DNA from: Phycisphaerae bacterium
GTDB taxonomy: Bacteria > Planctomycetota > Phycisphaerae > UBA1845 > UTPLA1
Assembly: GCA_016935885.1 (NCBI GenBank)
Contig: JAFGQA010000257.1
Location: forward strand, 1 to 20,635
Direction of reading: 5' to 3'
DNA length: 20,635 nucleotides
Positions 1 to 8,155 of this stretch are shown here, one piece after another. Below the pieces are notes generated by a model, which was not told the origin of the DNA, did not search any database, and saw only the letters and a list, made by a program, of their open reading frames with translations. A program made the translations under genes and the position numbers. The stretch's first letter is position 1; each line of letters starts with the position of its first letter.

Positions 1-377
1 GAGTTCTCAAGACGGAATCGTTACCACCGGTAGGTCGTCAGCCTGAGCCGACACCCCATCAAGACCCCAAAGTGCCAAAGTCCAGGGCCTGTCTACCGAC
101 AGGCAGGTCTGAAGGCCAACGGTCCGCCCACGAAGACCCCGCGCTCGCGCTTGGGGCTCGGTTCTACCCCCGCCTGAACTGTCATGGACCCGCCTCGAGC
201 GGCCCACGTTTGCAGAGAACGCGTGGATTTTGGGTGGCGCGGGGACGCTGCTTTGCGCGTTGTGAGTGGATGAAGAACGAAGGGAAGGCGTCACGCCGCG
301 GGCTGGTCTCCAAGACGTCCAATCTGGGGAGCTGACAGGGATTTCGCAGCCGTCGGATGCCGACGCTCAGCCACAAT
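1..377. other. Leading gap with no supported gene
   Basis: No reading frame here has a family signature or a ribosome site. The only structure seen is a short hairpin at 87-104 (arms GCCTGTC and GACAGGC, loop TACC), followed by more GGCAGG-like bases. Such short palindromes are common between genes in this kind of genome. The gap ends at the ribosome site for the first gene. Confidence 0.5.
87..104. repeat. Short perfect hairpin (7-bp stem)
   Basis: Arms GCCTGTC (87-93) and GACAGGC (98-104) pair perfectly around the loop TACC. There is no T-tract on either side, so it is not called a terminator. Function unknown. Confidence 0.5.
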
Positions 378-384
378 GGAGGAG
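378..384 (+). promoter_or_regulatory. Ribosome binding site deciding a GTG start
   Basis: GGAGGAG lies 5 nt before GTG 390 and 8 nt before GTG 393. It lies downstream of the in-frame ATG at 357, which therefore cannot use it. This favours a GTG start and leaves a normal signal peptide. Confidence 0.6.
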
Positions 385-389
385 TACTC

Positions 390-890
390 GTGGTGTCGCC
401 GCGGCAACCCCACCGTGCCACCGTGCTGGCATTCGGCATGTCGATTCTGGCGATCAGCGTTCAGGCACGGGCGGATATCGGTCCACCTGTTGAGATTCGC
501 ATGGACCTCAACGAGATGCGTCAGGCCTTCTCCGGCCAGCAGTACGCGGGCGTATTTGAGGTTCACGTGTTCCAGGCGGGCACGCTGGCGGATTTCAAGC
601 TGCTGGGTGACGGCTGGAGACTGCTATCGCTCGAAACGCCGGGCGATCCAGTGTCGGTCCAGCCGGGCGTCGTGCGGATACCGTTCCGTGTCGTGCCCGC
701 AGACGCTGACGAGCCGATCGGGCTGAGTTTAACCTACAACGGGCGGAGGGTCGCTGAAGCGGCTCCGGTTGGACCGGCGTACTTCGCACAGGCCGGCAAG
801 CCGTATTGCCTGGTGCCGATTCCTGGGACGCGTATGGCCGGCCCGTCTGGCCGACCCCAGCGTGCCAGAATGCCTCGCGAAAGGAGATAA
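390..890 (+). CDS. Truncated secreted paralogue (N-terminal domain only)
   Basis: About 166 residues from GTG 390. A basic start and a hydrophobic stretch ending in QARA (cleavage before DIGPP) form a signal peptide. From ADIGPPVEIRMDLNEMRQ to LVPIPGT the protein matches the N-terminal domain of the 1465-residue protein at 3758-8155 without a gap (464-830 versus 3841-4207, 39 mismatches in 367 bp). The match stops abruptly at base 830. The last 20 or so residues (RMAGPSGRPQ...) are unrelated, Arg-rich and look like read-through of non-homologous DNA. The peptidase, solenoid and dockerin parts of the paralogue are missing here, and a solenoid-domain remnant reappears at 3308-3742. The domain belongs to no family I recognise. 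The stop at 888-890 overlaps the ribosome site of the next gene, so the two are probably translated together. It may be a decaying relic or a still-exported one-domain protein. Confidence 0.6.
   Translation: MVSPRQPHRATVLAFGMSILAISVQARADIGPPVEIRMDLNEMRQAFSGQQYAGVFEVHVFQAGTLADFKLLGDGWRLLSLETPGDPVSVQPGVVRIPFRVVPADADEPIGLSLTYNGRRVAEAAPVGPAYFAQAGKPYCLVPIPGTRMAGPSGRPQRARMPRERR
464..830 (+). repeat. 5' block of a dispersed gene duplication (copy 1)
   Basis: Matches 3841-4207 in the same orientation with no indels. A hand count gives 39 mismatches in 367 bp (about 89% identity). Many differences fall at third codon positions, which suggests past selection on the protein. The left edge lies inside the signal peptide, at its ARA cleavage end. 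The right edge is sharp, after TCCTGGGACG. Confidence 0.9.
881..888 (+). promoter_or_regulatory. Strong ribosome binding site for the 895 gene
   Basis: AAGGAGAT lies 6 nt before ATG 895. The stop codon of the preceding gene (TAA 888-890) overlaps it, an arrangement typical of translational coupling. It shows that the real start is 895 and not the in-frame ATG at 769, which lies inside the upstream coding region. Confidence 0.75.
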
Positions 891-894
891 AACG

Positions 895-3345
895 ATGTTC
901 TACGACAGGAAACCCCAGATTCGCGGCACTGTAACCATCAGTCGAGCCCACCGGCTGCGGCCAGGGGCAGGCATGGCCGCCATGGCCTTGGCCTGCGGCC
1001 TGTGTGCGGCGGGGCCGGCTCGGGCGGCGCATATCGTCGAGTTTCAGATCCAAACCTCGAAGCTCCTCGAACTGGTGGAGCACCGACTCGTGGAGGAGGA
1101 GGTCTGTGTGTTGAACCCATTTCAACTGCCCGGTTCAAGCGTCGATGTCGTGCTGGACCACCTCGAGTTTCCCGCGCCGCCCCAGCTCCAGGGAACGTTC
1201 CAGCAACTTCAAATCGTAGCGCCGGTCGAGATCTACACCAAGACGGCCGCGTGCATTGTCGACCCGACCTGTGGACCGCAGGACTACACCCCGGCAGATC
1301 CACTGCTGCTATCGCTCGTTTTTGATCTGACGGCCCATGTCGACGGCAACGGCATGCTTAACCTGTGCATCACGCCGAGCAGTGGTGGACTCCTGCAGGC
1401 AATTGGATTCAATGCGTTAGTCTGTTCAACGATCGACGTGATGAATCCGCTCCAGGGGCTGTTGAACGGTCAGCCGGCAATCAAACAGGTGGGCATCACC
1501 GCCGACGGCTCGTTCGGTCGAATCGCGATCCGGATCGAGTTCGACAATCCCGCCAATCCCGGGGCACCACCGGACAGCTCGTGGGATACCTTCTTCCTGG
1601 GAGATACCGCCGGCACCGATGGTAGGCCATGGGGCATCTTCATCGACAAGCACCTGCTACTCGACGTCTTCAAGGCGCGCTTTGCCAGCAACCTCAATGT
1701 CACTGAAGGGCCGACGGCTACGTGGGAGCCACTTGGCGACGACGGCGGCAACGTCGTTATCGACCTGGAAGCGGATTTCGACGTGCCGGTCTGTCCGAAC
1801 TCCATCGGTGCGGACGCGACCGTCGTGACGCATCTGTTCGTGGACGCGAACGAGCCCAACATCATCAAGTCACACGGGACGATCGCCACCGACGTGATCG
1901 ATTCCGACGTCGCGCTGTGCGCGTTTCTGATCGGTGGGCCCTCCCCAGCGTTTCCGGGCATCCTCACCACGCTGGCGATTCTCGCCGCCGGGCAAGGACC
2001 CAGCAACAGCGACCTTCCGGACGAATGCACGCTTAACGAGGATGGGGACGTGTTTGATTGCGCGAACCCGGTCGTCCTTCCGGTCATTCGGCTGAGCGAA
2101 TTCAACACGGCGTGGAGCTCGCGCGCGACGCTGACGATGGGTTACGGCTGGGGCAGTCCGGATGGGCTGCTCCTGAGCGGACCGTGTGACGTCTTCATCG
2201 GTTTGCCCCCGAACCCGCGGCAACTTCTTGAGACCGGGCCCGGTGAGTTCACGTTCGGCGTCAAGGGCGGTTGCTACGACCTCCATTACGGCTGGACGGG
2301 CAGCCTGCCAATCAGGGGCGACGGTCGTCTCTGCACCGACATTCAAGTGATCGATGACCCCAAGGGGGTGTTCCAGGTCAACTGGGTCGGCAACCACCCG
2401 ATGGGGGCGGATTACATCGGCAACCAGACGCTCGACATCGTGTTTCCGGCGCCCGGCTCGGACCCCAACGCGTACTTCGCCGCCGGCGCGTATCCCTGCC
2501 GGCTGCGCATACGCACGAGTGTGGGCTCGCAGTGCGTCGAGGTCGGCACACCGCCCGGTGTGCCGGACCAGGGCTCGCAGGAATGGGCAGACCTGCTCTG
2601 GGAGATGATACATGCCAAGGAGCTTTGCATGAAGCTGGTGGTTCAATGGCCGCGGGCCATGGACGTGCTCTGGCTCGGCGACCCGCCGCCGTTTGATCTG
2701 CAGACGTCTGTCCGATTGTGGGATCGGTACGTCTCGACGCCGGACGTTGCCGCGCAACTGAACGACCTTCAGGTGTCGTTCGATCAGCCGATCGAGGCGG
2801 AGGTCGACGACGGCGGCGGGTTCCAGGCCACCGCCGTGACGATGCGAGTTCAGGCGAATGTCTCCATGCCGGAAATGGACTTCGCCGCGCCGCGCGCCGC
2901 GAGGGCGAAGACGTCCGCGAAGCGGGCTCCCCAATCGGCCGACGGCCGCAACGTGACCATTGATCACCTGGTGACCGTGGACCTGGCTGGCCACGTTAAC
3001 AGCGACGGCGCGGCCGAACTGAAGCCGACACAGGACATCGTGCAGGTCGTCAAGATTCCCGCCGATCAGCTTCCCGACGGCGTCTCGGAGATGTCCTTTG
3101 TGCTCGATCTGCCGGCCGAGACGATTGCGCTGCGGGGCAGGTTCGATCCCCTCGACGTTGTGGCCGACGATTCCGTCCCGGAGTTTTTGGCCGACCCCAT
3201 CGGCGCGTGCGGTGACGGCGCGTGCGGTACCGGAAGCGCCATTGCGCTGCCGCTCATGAGCTTCGGCTGGATCACCCTACGCCATCGCGGTCGAAGATAC
3301 GCGCTACGACACCGGCGGTCCGCTGATCGGCACGGGCACGATTAG
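895..3345 (+). CDS. Secreted protein of unknown family
   Basis: 816 residues from ATG 895, chosen for its ribosome site. Residues 1-44 are a long signal peptide with a basic N-region, a core around MAAMALACGLCAAG and a PARA cleavage site. The mature protein starts AHIVEFQIQTS. It is rich in beta-type sequence and Cys, has no transmembrane helix after the signal, and has no catalytic motif I recognise. A basic Ala-rich linker lies near residues 663-680. Near residue 769 comes GACGDGACGTG, then a short hydrophobic run PLMSFGWITL and a basic RHRGRR. This resembles C-terminal Cys-Gly/hydrophobic/Arg sorting tails (MYXO-CTERM or PEP-CTERM type), so the original protein probably ended about here. 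The last residues to the stop at 3345 run out of frame over a solenoid remnant of another gene. It lies between the two broken ends of a paralogue of the 3758 gene. No function is assigned. Confidence 0.65.
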   Translation: MFYDRKPQIRGTVTISRAHRLRPGAGMAAMALACGLCAAGPARAAHIVEFQIQTSKLLELVEHRLVEEEVCVLNPFQLPGSSVDVVLDHLEFPAPPQLQGTFQQLQIVAPVEIYTKTAACIVDPTCGPQDYTPADPLLLSLVFDLTAHVDGNGMLNLCITPSSGGLLQAIGFNALVCSTIDVMNPLQGLLNGQPAIKQVGITADGSFGRIAIRIEFDNPANPGAPPDSSWDTFFLGDTAGTDGRPWGIFIDKHLLLDVFKARFASNLNVTEGPTATWEPLGDDGGNVVIDLEADFDVPVCPNSIGADATVVTHLFVDANEPNIIKSHGTIATDVIDSDVALCAFLIGGPSPAFPGILTTLAILAAGQGPSNSDLPDECTLNEDGDVFDCANPVVLPVIRLSEFNTAWSSRATLTMGYGWGSPDGLLLSGPCDVFIGLPPNPRQLLETGPGEFTFGVKGGCYDLHYGWTGSLPIRGDGRLCTDIQVIDDPKGVFQVNWVGNHPMGADYIGNQTLDIVFPAPGSDPNAYFAAGAYPCRLRIRTSVGSQCVEVGTPPGVPDQGSQEWADLLWEMIHAKELCMKLVVQWPRAMDVLWLGDPPPFDLQTSVRLWDRYVSTPDVAAQLNDLQVSFDQPIEAEVDDGGGFQATAVTMRVQANVSMPEMDFAAPRAARAKTSAKRAPQSADGRNVTIDHLVTVDLAGHVNSDGAAELKPTQDIVQVVKIPADQLPDGVSEMSFVLDLPAETIALRGRFDPLDVVADDSVPEFLADPIGACGDGACGTGSAIALPLMSFGWITLRHRGRRYALRHRRSADRHGHD

Positions 3346-3742
3346 CGGCAACGTCGTCAACGTTGGCGGCAGCGTTGAGCCCAGCCTCTCCGCCGGAACG
3401 CTCGTCGGCGGCGGCGACTACACGCAGGGCGCGGGAGCTGCGATGAAGATCGAGGTCGGCGGCCTCATCCAAGGGACCGATTTCGATTACCTGGATGTCT
3501 CCGGCAGTGCGAGCCTCGCAGGAACGCTGGAGGTCGAACTGATCGGTGCGTTCGTGCCCGAGCCCAATGATACCTTCGAGATTCTCACGGCGGCCAGCGT
3601 CAATGGCGCATTTGACACAGTGGACCTGACAGGCTTTCCCCAAGGACTCGACTTGCTGGGGACGCACACTGCGACATCAGTGGTATTGAAGGTGGTGGCG
3701 GCGAGTGCCCTCCCAACGGCAATGAAACACTATCACAGCTAG
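3308..3742 (+). pseudogene. Remnant of the solenoid C-terminal domain
   Basis: In reading frame 2 (open from 3260 to the stop at 3740-3742) the sequence reads GPLIGTGTISGNVVNVGG and on through MKIEVGGL, FDYLDVSGSASLAG and TFEILTAASVNGAFDTVDL. This matches residues 1267-1396 of the 1465-residue protein downstream (3314-3703 versus 7556-7945). The segment is in a different frame from the 895 gene that overlaps its start. It has no signal peptide and lacks the dockerin-like tail of its paralogue, ending instead in AASALPTAMKHYHS. A start at ATG 3443 is possible (GGGAG 5 nt upstream) but would give only 99 residues of half a domain. I read it as the 3' stump of a disrupted first gene copy. A sequencing frameshift joining it to the 895 gene is the main alternative. 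Confidence 0.65.
3314..3703 (+). repeat. 3' block of the dispersed gene duplication (copy 1)
   Basis: Matches 7556-7945 with no indels. A hand count gives 69 mismatches in 390 bp (about 82% identity). Homology stops shortly before the dockerin-like tail of the downstream copy. Together with 464-830 it brackets 2483 bp that are unrelated to the equivalent 3348 bp of the intact gene. Confidence 0.88.
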
Positions 3743-3757
3743 GAAAGCGAGACCCAC

Positions 3758-6700
3758 ATGAACACGAGATTCGATCGAAGGAACAGAGCGAATGGACTGC
3801 TACTTACCGTCGGGGCGGTGCTGTTCGTGGCCGGCACCTCGGCACGGGCGGATATCGGTCCACCCGTTGAGATTCGCATGGACCTCAACGAGATGCGTCA
3901 GGCCGCCTCCGGCGAGCAGTACGCGGGCGTGTTTGAGGTCCAGGTGTACAAGGCGGGCACGCTAGCGAGTTTCAAGCTGCTGGGTGACGGCTGGGAATTG
4001 CTGTCGCTTGAGACGCCGGGCGATCCCGTATCGGTCCAGCCGGGCGTCGTGCGGATACCGTTCCGCGCCGTGCCCACCAACGCCGACGAGCCGATCGGGC
4101 TGAGTCTGACGTACAACGGACGGAGAGTCGCCAAATCGGCTCCGGTTGGGCCAGCGCACTTCGCGCAGGCCGGCAAGCCGTATCGCCTGGTGCCGATTCC
4201 TGGGACGACCGCAGCCGTAGCCGACGAAGCGGAGATCGACGCCAGACGAGAGGGCGGCGAAGGTCAGCCACGCGGTGCAGGCGCCCGCGACACATATCAT
4301 TTCGTCGGCCGCATCGTTTATTCGCGACCAGGGCGCGATTTGAGCAATCCGCCGGACGGGGACACCGACGACCCCGAAGACATTCCGTCGGCCACGGTCG
4401 GCGCGGACAACATCGATGTCCGCGTTCGGGACAATGACACGGTTGGTTACGAAGATATGTGGTCCGGGTACACCGACGAGAACGGCTATTTCGATACCGG
4501 TGAGTTCAGTTGGGAAGGCAGCCCCACCGATCCGGACCCCGATCTGGTTCTGTATTGTGAAACCGAGGTCGGCGGCGTCGTCGACGTCACGGACAACGAG
4601 TGGGAAGAGTACACGTACACGTTTCAAACGGGCGAGATCGAAAACTTCACCGGCAGCTACCATGACTTCGGCTGGTACTTTCCCGAACCCACCAGCTTTC
4701 ATCCTGCGCTGCACATCTTCAACACCGTCGTCCGCACGCGCCGTTTCATCCAGGAGAAGCCCGCGTACATCACGCCGGAGGTGCAGGTCGAGTGGCCCGA
4801 CGACAGCCAAGGCGGCGGCGCGTGGTACGAGCGCGATAGCGTGGAAATCCACATCAGCACGGAGCACCAGTGGAACAACGCAACCGTCAGCCACGAGTAC
4901 GGCCATCATTTCATCATGTCAGCATATGATCCCGACCCTCCGAGTCCTGACTACTGCAACAACATCTGCGACGACGACTATCCGGATGATTGCGGTCACT
5001 GCATGTGGTGTCAGGAGACCGACCACGACGCCTGGAACGAGGGCTTCCCGAACTGGCTCGCGGACATCGTCACGCGCGACTACCCCGACCGCTACACCCA
5101 CGAACCGAGCGGAGAGCCCTTCGTCCCGCTCTACACGCTATCGCAGGAATCGCCGCGAACGTGCGACGGAGCCTACGACGACCCGATCCTGACCGAGGGC
5201 TTCGTCGGCGCCCTGCTGCGCGACATAGAGGACCAGACGCAGGACGACCACGACGACGATCCCACCAGTGGTACGTCCTTCGACGGCATCTTCGACCTGA
5301 TGTGCCTGGGCCCCAACGAGATCTTCCGCGTCACCGACGTGTACCAGCCCATCACCGTCACCGAGTTCATCAGCGCCTTCCTGGCTGAGAACCCGGACCT
5401 TACCGACCTCTTCTGGCCGACGGCGTACAATGTCGGCGGTCCAGCATATGTGTCCAGCTTTCCGGCCGACACCCAACCACCTGGTGCCGTGCCCTACTGC
5501 AATTCGCTCACACACCCCCTCGGCGACGGCGGCTCGTTGCCGTGCATCACTTTTGAGTGGTGGCCTGCGCGCGACGACGTCACAGGCGTGTCGGAGTACA
5601 GCTTCCTGGTCACCGACGACCCGAACGGCGTCGAGCCCGACGAGTTTGCGGACCCGGTCTGGGGCACCGACACCTGCGGTGTGGGCGCTACGGTCGAAGT
5701 GTGGGCACTGGGTGAGTTCTACTTCTGCATCAAGGCGCGGGACAACGCCGGGAATTGGAGCAACCAGTGGGCGAAGTTCGGCCCGTTCGAGATCATCGAC
5801 TGCAACGGCACCGGGATCCTGGACGCCTGCGACATCGACTGCTATCACCTGGGCGTTACCAACATCTGCACGATCCCCAACCCGTCGCCGTGCGTTGGCG
5901 AGCCCGGGTGCGGCTTGTCGAGCGATTGCCAACCGAACCTCATCCCGGACGAGTGCGATATCGCCAATGGGACCAGCGAAGACTGCGACCTCGACGCCGT
6001 CCCAGACGAATGCGAGAACGTGTACCACTGGCAAGGCACGAGCGGATCGTGGCACGTGGGCGCCAACTGGCTCGAGGGCGAGTCGCCCGCCGAAAACTCC
6101 CACGTCTGCATCAACGTGTCCGGCGACGAGACGGTCTCCTTTTCCGCCGACGCGCTGCAAGTCGCGACCCTCGCCTGCAGCGAGAGCCTGCAAATCCAAG
6201 GCGCGACAAACCCATGCTTCTTTGCCATCGTCCTTCCCTCCTTCGTCGAGGGCAATCTGCTCCTCGCTAACGCCAACACAACTCTCTGGGCGTACGACCG
6301 CCTCGACATCAGCGGGCTGTTCGAGTGGACCGGAAGCGGCGAGCTGACAGGGGCCGGCGAGACACACGCCAACGGCGGCGTCGAAATCAGCAACATAGTG
6401 TTCCTCGACGGACATCACCTCATCCTCGATGGAAACAGCACGTCGGTCTGTACGGGCCGCGTGGAATTGCCCGGGGATTCGGTCTTCGAGATTCGGCCCG
6501 GTTCGACGTACGAGCACCAGGGGGGCACCTACTTTCTCAACGGCGGGTCCGGCGACCAGTTCATCAACCAGGGCACGCTGATCAAGTCGGTGAACACCGG
6601 AAACAGCCAGATCCGCGCGTACACCAACAACTCCGGATTGATTCACGTACAGACCGGCACGCTGCAATTCTGCAACTACGGCAGCAGCACCGGCGACTTC

Positions 6701-8155
6701 GTGGGCGAACCGGGCACAACGTTCCAGTTCGTCAACGGCGGATTCAACTTCCTCGCCGGCTCCAGCGTCGTCGCCGACAATGTCCTCTTCACGACCGGGG
6801 CCGCGGGGTGGAGCTATGTGCGCGGAACCTGGAACATCGCCACCGCGACCACGATATCCGCCGGCCAGGACGTGACCTTCACCGAGGAGGCCGACATCGT
6901 CAGCTATGGCTCATCGTTCTCCATCCCCCAGGGCACTGCGAACTTCGACGCTCCGATCGGCGGACCCATTCAGTTCGATACGTTCAGCATCGGCCCGAGT
7001 TCCATCAACGACGCGACGGCCAATTTCAACAGTGGCGACCCGGTGGAGATTACGAACCTCACCATTGGACGCGGGACACTCCAGGGCCCCGGCCCCGTCA
7101 CGATCAGTGGATTGCTCACCTGGAACGCGGGCGGCGGATTCGATGGCACGGGAACCGTCAACGCCGACGGCGATGTGCTTGTTAACACGAACGGTGACCA
7201 AAAGACGCTCAGCGATTGCACCTTCAACAATGCGGCCACGGCCACCTTCCTCGGCGGCTTCAGCAGGTCTTCCGCCGTGGTAAACAACCTCGAAACCGGC
7301 GTGATGGACTTCCAGGCCGATGTCGGCCTTGGCGGCTACGCCCAGCCCCTCAACAACGCCGGTACCATGGTTAAGTCCGCCGGGACCGGAACGAGCACGA
7401 TCCAAGCGGCCATGAACAACACGGGGACGGTCGAGGTCCAGACGGGCGTGCTCAGGTTCTACACGGGCTACGGTGGTAGCTGCGTCCAGACCGCCGGGCA
7501 GACGGTCCTGAACGGTGGCGATCTGCTCATCGGCCCCGCTTCGATGCAGATCAGCGGCGGCCTGCTGACCGGAGCGGGCACGATCACCGGCAACGTCGTC
7601 AATACGGCCGGCACTGTCGCGCCCGGACTCTCCGCCGGGACACTCGTCGTCGTGGGCAACTACACCCAGGCCGCGGCTGCTGCGATGAAGGTCGAGATCG
7701 GCGGTCTCACCCAAGGGACCGGTTTCGACTACCTGGATGTCTCCGGCAGTGCAAGCCTGGCAGGAACGCTGGAGGTCGAACTGATCGGTGCGTTCGAGCC
7801 CAGCGCGGGTGATACCTTCGAAATCCTCACGGCCGCCAGCGTCACCGGTGCATTTGACACGGTGGACCTCACGGGCTTTCCCCAGGAGCTCGACCCGCTG
7901 GTCACCTACACCGCCACCTCAGTGGTATTGATGGTCATGCCGGCGTTGAAACCCGGCGACATGAACTGCGACGGCGCGCTCGACGGCCTCGATGTTCAAC
8001 CGTTTGTCCTGGCCGTGTTGGATCCAACGCAGTACGGGTTGGACTTCCCGGCCTGCCGGATCGATAACGGTGACATCAACATGGACACCTATGTCGATAT
8101 CGCTGACGCCGATCCGTTTGTCACGTGCCTGCTGAACGGCTCCAGTTGCCCGTGA
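3758..8155 (+). CDS. Secreted HExxH metallopeptidase with beta-solenoid and dockerin-like tail
   Basis: 1465 residues. Signal peptide 1-31 (ends SARA before DIGPP). Residues 32-150 are the domain shared with the 390-890 gene. Residues 175-300 are Asp-rich beta sequence. A zinc peptidase core follows: HEYGH at 379-383, with a likely third ligand E428 in AWNEGFPNWLAD, the gluzincin arrangement (family inference). About 570-670 is Fn3-like and ends in KARDNAGNWSNQW. About 680-753 holds DC..G..D.CD and DC..N..PDEC repeats of calcium-binding type. Residues 755-1395 are a Gly/Asn/Thr-rich beta-solenoid opening with a W..G.W...NW.E motif. The solenoid contains a module repeated near 939 and 1202 (GT..KS..TG.S.I.A..NN.G...VQTG.L.F). 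The tail (1400-1465) has two dockerin-like Asp repeats, DMNCDGALDGLDVQPFV and GDINMDTYVDIADADPFV. The start is ATG 3758, with GGAAAG 10 nt upstream and the previous stop only 15 bp away. It is probably surface-bound and proteolytic; the substrate is unknown. Confidence 0.85.
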   Translation: MNTRFDRRNRANGLLLTVGAVLFVAGTSARADIGPPVEIRMDLNEMRQAASGEQYAGVFEVQVYKAGTLASFKLLGDGWELLSLETPGDPVSVQPGVVRIPFRAVPTNADEPIGLSLTYNGRRVAKSAPVGPAHFAQAGKPYRLVPIPGTTAAVADEAEIDARREGGEGQPRGAGARDTYHFVGRIVYSRPGRDLSNPPDGDTDDPEDIPSATVGADNIDVRVRDNDTVGYEDMWSGYTDENGYFDTGEFSWEGSPTDPDPDLVLYCETEVGGVVDVTDNEWEEYTYTFQTGEIENFTGSYHDFGWYFPEPTSFHPALHIFNTVVRTRRFIQEKPAYITPEVQVEWPDDSQGGGAWYERDSVEIHISTEHQWNNATVSHEYGHHFIMSAYDPDPPSPDYCNNICDDDYPDDCGHCMWCQETDHDAWNEGFPNWLADIVTRDYPDRYTHEPSGEPFVPLYTLSQESPRTCDGAYDDPILTEGFVGALLRDIEDQTQDDHDDDPTSGTSFDGIFDLMCLGPNEIFRVTDVYQPITVTEFISAFLAENPDLTDLFWPTAYNVGGPAYVSSFPADTQPPGAVPYCNSLTHPLGDGGSLPCITFEWWPARDDVTGVSEYSFLVTDDPNGVEPDEFADPVWGTDTCGVGATVEVWALGEFYFCIKARDNAGNWSNQWAKFGPFEIIDCNGTGILDACDIDCYHLGVTNICTIPNPSPCVGEPGCGLSSDCQPNLIPDECDIANGTSEDCDLDAVPDECENVYHWQGTSGSWHVGANWLEGESPAENSHVCINVSGDETVSFSADALQVATLACSESLQIQGATNPCFFAIVLPSFVEGNLLLANANTTLWAYDRLDISGLFEWTGSGELTGAGETHANGGVEISNIVFLDGHHLILDGNSTSVCTGRVELPGDSVFEIRPGSTYEHQGGTYFLNGGSGDQFINQGTLIKSVNTGNSQIRAYTNNSGLIHVQTGTLQFCNYGSSTGDFVGEPGTTFQFVNGGFNFLAGSSVVADNVLFTTGAAGWSYVRGTWNIATATTISAGQDVTFTEEADIVSYGSSFSIPQGTANFDAPIGGPIQFDTFSIGPSSINDATANFNSGDPVEITNLTIGRGTLQGPGPVTISGLLTWNAGGGFDGTGTVNADGDVLVNTNGDQKTLSDCTFNNAATATFLGGFSRSSAVVNNLETGVMDFQADVGLGGYAQPLNNAGTMVKSAGTGTSTIQAAMNNTGTVEVQTGVLRFYTGYGGSCVQTAGQTVLNGGDLLIGPASMQISGGLLTGAGTITGNVVNTAGTVAPGLSAGTLVVVGNYTQAAAAAMKVEIGGLTQGTGFDYLDVSGSASLAGTLEVELIGAFEPSAGDTFEILTAASVTGAFDTVDLTGFPQELDPLVTYTATSVVLMVMPALKPGDMNCDGALDGLDVQPFVLAVLDPTQYGLDFPACRIDNGDINMDTYVDIADADPFVTCLLNGSSCP
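3841..4207 (+). repeat. 5' block of the gene duplication (copy 2, in the intact gene)
   Basis: Partner of 464-830 at a constant offset of 3377 bp. It covers the signal-peptide end and the whole first mature domain of the 1465-residue protein. Confidence 0.9.
7556..7945 (+). repeat. 3' block of the gene duplication (copy 2, in the intact gene)
   Basis: Partner of 3314-3703 at a constant offset of 4242 bp. It covers the last solenoid-associated domain, before the dockerin-like tail. Confidence 0.88.

Noticed and set aside
1870..2994. Long open frame on the minus strand inside the 895 gene
   Set aside because: Arg/His/Gly-rich antisense reading of a GC-rich gene, with no motif and no ribosome site.
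3257..3310. Programmed frameshift joining the 895 gene to the solenoid stump
   Set aside because: No slippery heptamer is visible, and the sorting-like tail just upstream suggests that the gene originally ended here.
5138..6667. 509-codon minus-strand frame inside the 1465-residue gene
   Set aside because: The opposite strand carries clear domain motifs; this frame is a composition artefact with no family signal.
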